64,000 bases of DNA from Lichenostomus cassidix (taxonomy: Eukaryota > Chordata > Aves > Passeriformes > Meliphagidae). Shown here piece by piece: positions 24,401-35,315 of the stretch. Numbering within the stretch: the stretch's first letter is position 1; each line of letters opens with the position of its first letter. The translations under genes were made by a program, and so were the position numbers. The DNA is taken from contig CM039179.1 of assembly GCA_008360975.2 (NCBI GenBank), forward strand, positions 62,348,666 to 62,412,665, given 5' to 3'. The notes beneath the pieces are model-generated. The model was not told where the DNA came from. It worked only from the letters and a program-made list of their open reading frames with translations, and did no database searches.

Positions 24401-27210
24401 ATCTCCTCCTTATAATACTACTTCTCAGTCATAAATTAATAAGTATTCTAGAGGGAATTGAAAAAAGAGTAACCAAAATGATTAGTGTATTAAATGATTA
24501 AAGTATGGAGAAGCTTTCAATATATGTAATGTACACCTGCATAGATAGATATGAAAGTATTTGGCTAATGAAATGTGTGTGCTTGTGGCTTTGCAGATTT
24601 GCAATGTGCAAGTGTAATAGTACTGCTCCTGCTGAGATGCTCACTCATACTAGCAATGCTCAGTGCTTCAGAACGATGCTAGGTGCTGGCCTAGAATTCA
24701 AACTAGTTTTGAATTGTTGCTTCAAGGTATGCAAACTTTAGAGAGAAATGAGATTTCAGCAGCTTCACATCTCTGGCCTGTTATATTACCTAACTCTACA
24801 TGGTTTAATGTGCGGCTGTGTATTTGTCAGTCTTCTGAGAGTCCAGATTTTCTCATGTATTTCACTGCAAATTGAAGCACTTGATTTGGAACTGTGTATC
24901 CTACCTTAGAGGCCAGGTCCCTGATCTGATATGACAGTATCTAGCTAAAGATAAAAATAAAAAAATGTCATATGGAAAGGAAGTCTTGTCAGTGTAAAAT
25001 GATATTCAGAAAGTATTTGCTAATCAAAAGCTAGTTTCATCATTTTAGTAAATACAGATTGTTTTTGTGTTTGTTTTTTTTTAATAGTTCAAATGAGTGG
25101 CTCAGCAATGTGTGACACTACAAAAACTGTAAGTTAACACAATCAATGCATGTTTTACACTTATAACAAACAACCATTTCTGGTACACATTGGCTATCTA
25201 TAATACAGACCTCAAAAAACAGATAAACAACACCTAGTTCACTTTGCAAAAGTATATTTAGTTCAGAAAATTCAGTAAAATTTTCCACATGAAACGCTTA
25301 TGCACCTGAGAGCATCTTGAATTGTTTGGTGCTCGGGTAGCTCAGATGGGACCATGGGCCTGGATCCCCAAATGTCATCTGGGGTCCTTGGGCATGGGAC
25401 ACCTGTTTAAGTACTTCTTGCTAGGCAATAGGAGGTAAGTATCTGGATAGCTTTAGCTTCTGAGCCTCATTTTTCTTCTTGGGTGTTACATCAAAGATCT
25501 CTCATTGCACCTGTAAATGTACACTTGCAAGAAAGTAACCCTGGACAAGAATATCGTGCTTCTAATGAACAGATTTCAGCTCTTCTGCTCTAGTGGCCTG
25601 CACTGCACTGTTAGAGAACTGAGCTCCATTTTGTAATTGGCAGGAGGGAAAAGTATTAGATCTTTGCTCTTGAGAACAGGAGAGAGGCATAAGTCTGTTG
25701 AAAAGGAACCTTCTAAGGTTAATTCCATACAGCTTAATTTGGAAGGAAAAAGAAGAAATCTCAGAAACAGTGGAAGAAAGTGTGAGGGGAAAGTGAAAAA
25801 AGATTTGGTGCAAGAGTGCAGCAAGTATGAGAAGAGGGAGGCATGTGTCTGAGATATCCAGGGGCATATATAAATCAATATAGAGCTAGACAACTTACAT
25901 AATGTTCTCAAAACATGTGTTATAAATATGAGAATAGAGAGAATCACAGTTGAGGGAATAGAGAGAATTACAGTTGAGGGATATTCTCTTGAATATGGGT
26001 AGGTGGAAGTTTTTTGCTTGTCTTTAATAGAACCTAGTTTCAGCTGCATAGAACCATTCATAATGCAGTGCCACTCGGACTTATCTGAGAGTAGTTATTA
26101 TGTCTCTATAATAATAATTTTGAGGAATAAATGACTTTTTTTTAAAATTAAAATAGTTGGGTTTATTACATTTTTTCATTTATTTCTAAATTTGGATAGC
26201 TACTGCCTGAACAGGTATGGTATGTAACATATGTCTGACTGATTGGCCTATCTCCACATCTCAGCTGCTTGCCCACCTCCTGCCAAGTCTGAGTGAAGTA
26301 ACAGGTCTTATGTGGTCTCCCAAAGCTCAACAGATTGTGGGTCAGTCAAGGGATTCCTATCAGGCATGAAGCACTCTGCACAGGAGCCTTCCCACAACAA
26401 CTAATGCCTTCCCAGAAACTCTCACCAAGGAACTGTAATTCATTGTACTCTGCCTGAATGTGTTTTATCATGCAGAAGGCAGTTACATGGAGATAGTTTA
26501 AAATATATGGGTTATTGATATCACATGGCTATGTATACTAATTGCATTGGCTGATTGAAGAAACAAGACAAGGCTAATTAGCAGAATTAATTTTTTTTAA
26601 CACTAAGCCTGAATGTTCTCCTGCCAGGATCATTGCCCTCACAGAGCTCTCTAGAACACATACGTGCACTTTCCACCTTCCTATGAAAGTCGTCTACTGG
26701 GAAAGTTTGTGATTGTCTCTACTCCTTCCTTTTGGAGCCCTAGGTCTCTGAGGAAGGAAAATAAGCATGTCATATGAAAACCCCCTGAAGTTTGTGCTTG
26801 ATATTTTAACTTCCCTTTGCAAGGCAGCTGCTGCCTTTGCACGTGTGGGAATCTGGTGAGCCATACAATCTTAGGCTGAGGATTTCTATTCACTAGGGAT
26901 TAGCTGAACTGTTTTCCTAAATCAGTCACCAGATCTGGATTCCAAATTAACAAAGTGGTGCTGAGCAATAATGTAGACTGTAGGTAGCAGCTGTGCAAAT
27001 TTATTCACTGAAAGCATTATAAAAGCAGGCTGTCTAACTGCCTTAGCTTTAGTGCAGTGAACTCTGAGCAGTAGCAGACTTACTGAATTTATAACAAGTA
27101 AAAAGCTCAGGTTCATTCAGCTGCAAGGATGCTGAATGAGAAATGCTGGTCTTTGCACAATTACTCCAAACACAACTGCTCACAACAAAAAGTTTCGAAG
27201 ATGCAGAATT
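24400..27210. other. Non-coding AT-rich DNA
   Basis: No recognisable exon or RNA gene is seen. Open frames reach 161 codons on the minus strand at 25576-26061 but overlap another minus-strand frame and include a direct tandem duplication, so I do not call them. A tRNA-like A-box motif at 25337-25350 is noted among the findings. Confidence 0.6.
25933..25980. repeat. 24-bp tandem duplication
   Basis: Two adjacent 24-bp units, 25933-25956 and 25957-25980, share AATAGAGAGAAT and CAGTTGAGGG and differ by one C/T change. The near identity indicates a recent slippage or duplication event. Confidence 0.9.
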
Positions 27211-27214
27211 ACTG

Positions 27215-28250
27215 TATCCTAGAAAATAGCAGTAGAAGGGACCCCAGAGATCACTGAACCTCTCCCTGTGCCGTGATAATCTGCCACCCTTTGTCTTTTC
27301 CATTTGTCTAGCCTGTTCCTAAAGACGTCCAGGGATGGAGATTTCACACACCCCTCATGCAATCTATGCCAGTGTTTAACCATCCCTCATGTTGGAAGTG
27401 TTTTCTTGGCGTGTCTTCTGTAGTCATCTGTAGATTAAACTGTGCCAGTCCTTTTGCATTTTTTCATTGGTGTATTATTTTTTTTACCTCTGACAATTCT
27501 TCTTTGTCTTTTCTGAACTCTGTCCAGTTTTTCTTTTGCCATATCTCAAATTAGACCTGGTATTTCATCTAGGACCTTGCCACAACTCAAGCTTCCCAAA
27601 TGCTATCTTACTCTTTTTGGATCCTTGGCATTTACTTTTTTAATATTTTTTTTAATTGCAGCATCACTGTTGATTAAATCCTGGCTGAGCTCCCCTAGCT
27701 CCTTTCTATAGGGCTGCTGTCTTACCACTTCTTGCCTAGCCTGTATTTGTGTAGTGTGAAAGTGCAGGACTTAACATATGTCCTTACATAAGTTTGCCAC
27801 CTATTTTTAAGATTATTTCTCCAACTTGTCAAGATAATCTGAATTTCAGTCCTATTTTCCAGTGAGCTGGCAGTCTCTATGGGATTATCTGCAGTAATGA
27901 ATAAGCATATTTTATCTTCCTTTCTTCAGGTTGTTAATGGAAATACTGAAAAGCCCCAAATTTAGCATGGAATCCTGAGGAATTCCACTCTAAATATGCT
28001 TCCATTTCAATAACTAAGCATTGATAAATGCTTCTAGTGAATGACTTCCCAGCCAGTTTGTACTCATTCTAAATCAGGTTCCTCTAAACTCTGTTTCTCT
28101 GTCTGAGGTAGAGAATAAGACATGTCAGTGTCAAAAACATTCAAGATATGTCACCTTCTGCTTCTCCCATCTGTTATCCTACTGCAGAAGGAAACTAGAT
28201 TCCACCTAGCCTTATCCAGAAAATGCCATATATGCTTAATTCAAGCCTTT
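27215..28250 (-). mobile_element. Old CR1-like LINE fragment, antisense
   Basis: The left end, with GAAGGGACCCCAGAGATCA followed by CTAGCCTGTTCCTAAAGACG and TCCAGGGATGGAGATTTCA, matches the reverse complement of the 3' region of old sauropsid CR1-type elements as I know them. Further right, CTCCTTTCTATAGGGCTGCTGTC, AGTGCAGGACTTAAC and GGAATCCTGAGGAATTCCAC resemble the antisense of the reverse-transcriptase region. It is 5'-truncated, heavily mutated and has no intact open frame. The right boundary is approximate. The family name is from recollection of consensus sequence. Confidence 0.7.
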
Positions 28251-28299
28251 ATGAGGCCTGGAGCACCAGTTCCCAAACTGTGGCCTCAAGTGAAGGCTG

Positions 28300-30745
28300 G
28301 GTTATGAGGGGATGCAACAAACTGCCTAAAATCAGACAGGAGCAGTGGAACTCACAGGCTCAAGTACATCTTCCAGGGTTACTGTGGTGTCACAGTTTCA
28401 GCAGTGGGACTGCTAGAGCAATCTAATGTGAGACAATGCCCTTGAGCATTTTCCATCTGTCTTTTCTACAGGTGAGCATGGTGTCTTAAAACACCAGTGC
28501 TTGAGCCAAGTGGCATTCAGGTGCTATTTGGAGCAAAAGAAGAGCAGTGGAATCATTGGAACACACCAGAAGGAAACCAAAACTTTGAAATTCAACTTTC
28601 ATTCAGATATACAATAAAAATGCACAGAAGAGGGACAGGGGAGGTACAACTTGCAGCCAAAGATCTGAAACCTGCAGTCATTAACTGGATCATCATTAGC
28701 AGGGCATGCCAAGATGAAACTAATATTAAGGAAACCTTGATACACATTAATGTAATTTGTCTTTAGAGGTATACAGTGTGTACCATGTCACATCACACTT
28801 CTTTATGGTCAGTAGAGAGAAGTAGGTACTTTGAGTATATAATTAATCTAGTCTATTTTAGAGAGGAGATGCACCATAAATACCCAATTGTGTAGAGCAT
28901 GATCTGACAGGTAAGATGTAGCCATATGCATTTCATGTGTCTAATATTGTTATGCTTTTTTTCTTTTCTTTGTGTCAGTTGCATGACAAATCACTTCCAT
29001 TCTCTCAATTCTTATGGAAAGAGGGGTAATATCTCCACATTTGGAAAGCACCATTAATTTGAATTTTAGGAAAGCTTGATATCAACAGGGCACTATTTAA
29101 ATATAGAATATATAAATGCTCCAATTATAATACCAAATACCTGTAGTCTGCTTGATAGATCACTTCTCTCATAGCTGTCATCATTCCTCTTATTGCCTGA
29201 CTAAGAATTGCAGGTTTAGATTGAATATCTCCTGGCTGGAAAAGTCTTAAAGAGGATGACTTTATGGCTCACATTAGGGAGTTCCTGCTAAGAAACTGCC
29301 AGTGTGTTATCTATGAGACATGGATGTTAATCTCAATACATTTCTAATGCAGATTTACTGAATAGTAATAAATACCTGTGCAGATACTTAGTCAGAGTGT
29401 AAATCCAATATATAGTTCACTTCATTTGGCTGATCCAGATTAGTTTTCTCAAAGTGCCTTGTCTAGACAAATCCTGAGCATGTCTTTGATCTGATAACAG
29501 AGACAAACTGCCAGTGCTACAGTATCTGGGGATCTGGGTGGCAAGTGTCACTGATGGAGTTCCAGAGGACAGTGCCTGTCCCAGAGCCACTGGCTTCTGC
29601 ACTGATACTTGAGGAGTTACAGAAGCAAAATAAAGCATTGGAATTTTAGTGTATTCTGATAGATCTCATGATTATTTTGTATAGAGGGTCACAATATTAA
29701 AAGTTGGTAGCATGTTTCCTACTTTTTAAAGCTTGGCGTATAAATGGCCAACATGCTGAACAACAGTTTTTAAGGGGGTTTAGCCAAGGCACAGAGAAGA
29801 GACATTGCATGTATCCAATTACAGCAGTATGCAGAGCACGAGACCATTTATGCTTGACTTTCCCCCTGGAGTTCCGTGATGCAAATAAGAATGTCTGTCC
29901 TGAAACAGAACTGGGAAATCCAATTCAATTCTAAAATTTGGTAAAAACTCCTAAGAAACAGATAACAGTAACATTATAATTAATTTCAGGAATGAAGAAG
30001 CATAGGCAGATGAAGCCACAGATGTAAAAGAACACTTGGCCTTAAAATGCTTATTGCCATGTTCATACCTCCCCTCCCAAACATCACTTTGCTGGAAGGT
30101 AGTGTATTATTGCTGTAGGACCTCACAAAAGTGGTGAGCGTATGCTTGGATCATCCAGAACAAATTACAAAGTAATTTTTCAGCCCTGGGCACAAGGTCA
30201 TTAAAATATAATGTCAGAGAATTGCTTAAGTGCAAATGGACAGTATGTTTCTGAGAAGGCATAGGGTTTTAACAGTTATGATAGAAGATTATGAACTTGT
30301 AGTTTTCATGGTGAACCCCCAACCCATCTGTTTTGAAAAGGTCAAAGAATGAGGTCATATTTCTGGGTCTGTGATAATATTATTCTGCAGGGAAGTTGCT
30401 GAAGAAAATGAAAGTGATGATTATATATGACAGTCTTCAGAGTTTTCTTTGGAGCCTTTGTTTCAGGGATTTTGCAGGCAACTTAAAAAGGTGCAAAAGT
30501 ACTGCATGACATTGCATGCACGGTTTTGTATCTGCTATGTGACATATTTATTGTGCTGTGTAATTGATGTGGCTGTAAATGTGGATGTGATTTTTTAGAC
30601 ATAATAATGATGAAACTGCTCAGTTTGTATTTAAAGATTCAACAATAATGTAGTTATGCACTTCTTTAAATTTGCAAGCATTACACCACACTCCCTGCCC
30701 TGATAAATAGGAAGATTAGTGACAGAAGAGGTGACATGAGGTGGT
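28300..30745. other. Non-coding DNA, nothing recognised
   Basis: AT-rich sequence with no supported exon, RNA gene or repeat. Scattered AATAAA motifs occur, for instance near 29628, but without an adjoining exon they are not informative. Confidence 0.6.
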
Positions 30746-30746
30746 A

Positions 30747-31355
30747 ATATGTGCTTGCAGCCCAGAAGTCCAGTTGTATCCTGGGCTGCATCAACAGAAG
30801 CACGTACAAGTTGGAGGGAGGTGATTCTGTCCCTCTACTTCACCCTGGCGAGATTCCACCTGGAGTACTGCATTCAGTTCTGGATCCCCAATACAAGACA
30901 AGACCTGTTAGAGTGGGTCTGGAGGAGGGTCACAAAAAAGATCAGATAGGTGGAAAATCTCTGCTGTGAGGAAAGACTGAGAGAGTTGGGATTGTTCCGT
31001 CTGGAGAAGAGAAGGCTCTGGATAGATGTTATTGTGATCTTTCAGTATACACAGAGAACTTCTAAAAAACACAGAGGGACTGTAGTGACAAGGAAAAGGG
31101 TCAAGGGTTTTAAACTGACAGAGGACAGGTTTAGATTAGACACAGAGAAGGCATTTTTTCTATAAGATGGTGAGATATTGGCACAGGTTTCTCTGAGAAG
31201 CTGTGGATGCACCATCACTGAAAGTGTTCAAGGTCATGTTGCATGGGCCTTTGAGCAGCCTGATCTAGTAAAGGAAGTGCCAGCTCATGACAGGGAGATT
31301 GGACTAGATGGTCTTTGAAGATCCCTTCCAACCCAAACTATTTTATGATTTTATT
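30747..31355 (+). mobile_element. CR1 LINE 3' end
   Basis: This is the clearest transposable element in the window. It begins with GTGCTTGCAGCCCAGAAG, runs through CCTGGGCTGCATCAACAGAA, CACCTGGAGTACTGCATTCA, GAGGAAAGACTGAGAGAGTT and CTGGAGAAGAGAAGGCTCTG, and ends with TTGGACTAGATGGTCTTTGA, CCCTTCCAACCCAAACTATT and a short TTTTATGATTTTA tail. These are the landmarks of the terminal coding region and 3' untranslated region of avian CR1. The copy is 5'-truncated, as is usual for CR1, with point changes and small deletions throughout, and is not functional. It is good evidence that the host is a bird or close relative. Confidence 0.93.
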
Positions 31356-31519
31356 ACCTATTTATGTGGCTATTTAAAAAAGATTTTTTTCTTTTTTGTC
31401 TGAAGAACAGGTCAATATTACTGGCTGGTGTTATTTAAAAGAATGAGAAAAGACAGTGTGTTCTAGTCCTGGGTATGACAGTGTTGTAGTCAAAGACAAA
31501 TCTCTAAAGTGCCTTGTTA

Positions 31520-32110
31520 CCACAGAATTACAGAGCAGATATGAGGTCATCTACTCCTTCCTTCTGATCAAGGCACATTAAATATCCTATGTTCTCTTAC
31601 AGATATTTGACTAACCTGCTTTCCAAGACCTCCAAGGATGGAGATTGCAGAACCTCTCAAGGTAGTTAAATCCAGTGTTTAATGATTCTAGAAAACTGTC
31701 CTTTTTGACATGCAAGTTACACACACAAGCCTGATCTGCAACCTGAATCTCTTTTGCTGCAAGTTAAACCCATTGCTACCTTTTCTGGATCTTGATTTAA
31801 AAAGATTTGAGAATAATTTAGTTTTCTTGACCTCTAGCCATTCTTGTAGCTTTACATTCATTTTCCATCTTTCCTCATGCATTTCTGGAGGCAGTGCAAC
31901 CTGTGACAAACAGAATGAAGGATCCTTTCATATGTCTTGTCAAGTGTAAATCCCATCATATGACTGTTCTGGTTTTTTTATAACCAATTGACACCATTGA
32001 TTAATCTTCAGTTTCTTTTTTTTTAAGAATTGTTCCTTAGCTTTTCTTCCTTCAAGTGCTGCCCAAGTGCAGAATTTTATTCTTATCTCAGTAGAATTTT
32101 CTCCTATTTT
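31520..32110 (-). mobile_element. Old CR1-like LINE fragment, antisense
   Basis: It lies about 165 bp beyond the plus-strand CR1 copy and in the opposite orientation. CAGAATTACAGAGCAGATAT, TGACTAACCTGCTTTCCAAG and CTCCAAGGATGGAGATTGCA correspond to the antisense 3' region of CR1-type elements, and the later TTCAAGTGCTGCCCAAGTGC segment to a position further into the element. It is strongly decayed. The pair with the preceding element makes a head-opposed arrangement that arose by independent insertion. Confidence 0.65.
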
Positions 32111-33495
32111 AAGACCATTTCTATTTTCTTTTTTTTTAGGGTAATTCATTCATCACTAAGCTAGACTGGAATATTCACCTATCTGTCAGTGAGAGTTGTG
32201 AAGCCCGGAAGAGACGTTAGATGCTTACCTTTGGGGTAACTGTAGATGTCCACGTGTGAGTCTAAATGCCCTTTGTAGTCATACAATCATAGATCATAAT
32301 AAAGCTCTCTTAGAAAGACATTACAGCAATTTTATAGCTGGAGCAGTAGGAACTGGAAGTAGGAGCCCCAATTACGCCTTTCTTTCTCATCTCTTTGTTC
32401 ACATGGAACAGCTCTGCCTCTCACCTGCCTACTCCTAGTTTTTAATTATGAAAATATTATGGAGGAATCTTGTTGCAGAGCAAGAAGAAAAGCTTATTTT
32501 TCTTTGAGTCTGTTAAATCACAGAATGTATACTTTCTCTGCAAGGACTCTATCCAAAGGTGAAAAGCAGCCCCAAACTCTACAAATCTCTACCTTTTAGC
32601 TCCTTGGCAAAGTAGCAGATCAGTCCTGGTGTTTGCTTGGATATATTAATTAGATATAGTTTGTTATTACTGTAATTCATAGTTACTATATTTTTTTGTC
32701 ATAGGTGTTTTTCTGTGTTTGTTGGCAAATAATTAAAATAGTAGTTAATAAATGTCCAAATTCTATTAATGGTCAGCTTTATGAAATTCTGAGGTTTTAA
32801 GGCATATGTGAAAGGTATATAACATGGTGGATATAATCGATGTTTTCCTCTTGAGAAATAGGCCACATTCCTTCCAAATGTGCAGTTTGACATTCTTTGT
32901 GAATGCTCAGAGAAGACTTGGGAGTCAAAAGTTTAGTCTTTGTGATGTGTAAACCTTTGATGATAATATCACCTCTTAGGTGCATCTGTGCCATAAGGCA
33001 CCAGTGTTTTCCTCTTCTAAAATGCAGATGTCTTAGGTGGGATTCTTCTAATCAAACTGTAGATGTCTGAAATATGGATGTTTGTATATAAGCATGTCAC
33101 CTCCGGAGAGGAGTGGGTACTTCTGGGGAATTATTCACCTTGCCTGTTTTTGACATTTCCTTTTTGGTGAGAAGAACCATGTGTTAGAAGTGTCCATTTC
33201 TCTCTTGTGTCCTGTTAATGAGAGGGTTGAGGCCACCCATTGTCACCAGCTGCACCCAAGACCAGTGTTTTCAGAAGACCATCAGCTTTCACAAGCCTGC
33301 AGGGAAAGGGAGGACTGCTCTGAGCCAGCTTTTGCATCATCCTCATTGACACCTAACACTGAGGCTGATTACAGCTGGCACATTACAACTGGCTGTGGAG
33401 TTTGGTCTCTCAGAAGCAAAAAAATAACTAATTTTAGTTTCTAGATTTTCAGCATCTTTTCAGTCACTGATAAAACTCTCATCTTCAAAGAACAT

Positions 33496-33518
33496 AATGT
33501 CCCAATATTTGGGACATT
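33496..33518. repeat. 23-bp palindrome
   Basis: AATGTCCCAA (33496-33505), a 3-base spacer, then the exact reverse complement TTGGGACATT (33509-33518). The symmetry stops at the arms. It could form a cruciform or bind a symmetric dimer; no adjacent feature explains it. Confidence 0.85.
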
Positions 33519-35256
33519 TTTGTATCTACATGTCCCCCCTTTGGCCCTGATGGTATTGATGTTCTTGGATGACATCCCTGGACTAGACTCACTCTAGATG
33601 TGCAAAAAACACCACATTTCCATGGAGAAAGTGCTCTCCTTGTCTTTTCATTTGGCTACAGGAAGTATTTTTCATCATAGGTTGTAGTGAAGAACTAGAA
33701 TCCAGTCAATCCCTCTGGTGCCTTTGTTGTCAGGAAAAAATGATCTATCAAAGCCCATTTAGTAGGAACTTCAGCCAGACACTTATGAGTGCTGATTCTT
33801 TGTTATTTTCTCATTATGTGGTTCCTAAGTTTCCAAAGGTCTTGACATACATTCTCTACCAATAAGGAAAAAATCCCTCCTCATGAGATTTAAGTATGTT
33901 GCTTTTATCTTTAATGGAGCCATGTTTGACTGTCTGTCATCATGTTCACTAAATCATCTGTCAATGAAATCCACATTTTTAGTAGCCATTACCTCAGCTC
34001 AGGGATAAATGACGTTCTAGCTTTCATGTTTAATCCTCCATATTATTTTCAGGTGGATAGGGTAACACTGAGGCCACATCTTAAATTTATTCTAAAGGTG
34101 GTTTCAGATTTCTTATTAATCAGTATATCTACTTACCAATATTTTTTCCCATGACCCAGTTTACCAGCAGAAGGATCAAAATGTTCATCCTCTGTGAGCA
34201 TACTGCCATAGCCAGACAAAGCTCTTCTACAAATCTGTGATGTTCTTTGGTCTCAAACCTCCTTTGTTGTTCAGGATCAAATCTAAGAAGATGCAGCATC
34301 AGCTTCAGACTCATTCAAAATGAGTTAGCAGACTTTATCAGAGACACATTTGATGCTATCAGATTCACCAACCCATCCCAAGGCATGTACAGCTAGAGCA
34401 CAAAGCCCCGCCACAGCCTGTGCTGGCAGAGTTCGAGTTGCTGTGGGCTGTAGAGACACTGTGCAGTCATTGATACTCATATTTCTGAAGCATTACATGT
34501 GCTGGTAGCCCAAAGGCTTGAGGGACACCCATGTTTCAGTCTTTGTAACAATGAATGGCTTGCATTTCCTGGTGGGACTGCACTCCTAACGAAACACCCA
34601 GAAGGAGTTTCACAGGTGCCAGAACTTGAAGGAAGGAGAGGGGCTGCCTTTGTCACAGTACTTGTTCTTTGTATGTAGCTCCCACCACTGGCCCTTCCGT
34701 TCCAGGGAAGGAAAGTTTTCACGTGGACTGAGAGCTGCTGAAGAACACGGTGGTGATCTGTTCATGTGCTTGTGGGATGGAAAGCAGAGGTGAGCAGGTA
34801 ATGCACACACCTCAGTGGGGTTAACAGCATTAATAACAACATTAGAAACACTAGAATGCTTATGCAGAAGAGACATACCCATTTAGAACAGGTCTTGCCT
34901 GCATAAAGTATCCTGAAGTATCATAGCTACTACAGAGTTAGTGATGCTCTGTATTATTCCTTGTAAAACACTTGATGTGAAACTCTCTGCTGTGTCTGCC
35001 TGGTGTTCTCATTGTTATTATTATAAACAGCAAGAATGTATGGTTGCTAACACTGTGACTTTTTTTCATAGGAATTAAACCTCATTAGAAATCAGAAGCA
35101 GGATTTGTTTTGTGTACTGATAAATTTTCTTTATTAAACCCAGTAATATATAGCAAGATTACATGCCAACCCACAGAAATCCTTCAGAGTTGTTATTTTA
35201 AACCTGTATCAATGAGTTTGTTCTGAAGCATTTAAAGTGTGTATGCATATGCACTA

Positions 35257-35315
35257 TACACATATATGTGTGTGTATATATATATATATATATATACATA
35301 TATATATACATATGT
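35257..35315. repeat. TA/TG microsatellite
   Basis: A compound repeat of CATATATG, TG and TA units with two internal ACATA interruptions spans about 58 bp. It is probably length-variable. Confidence 0.9.
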
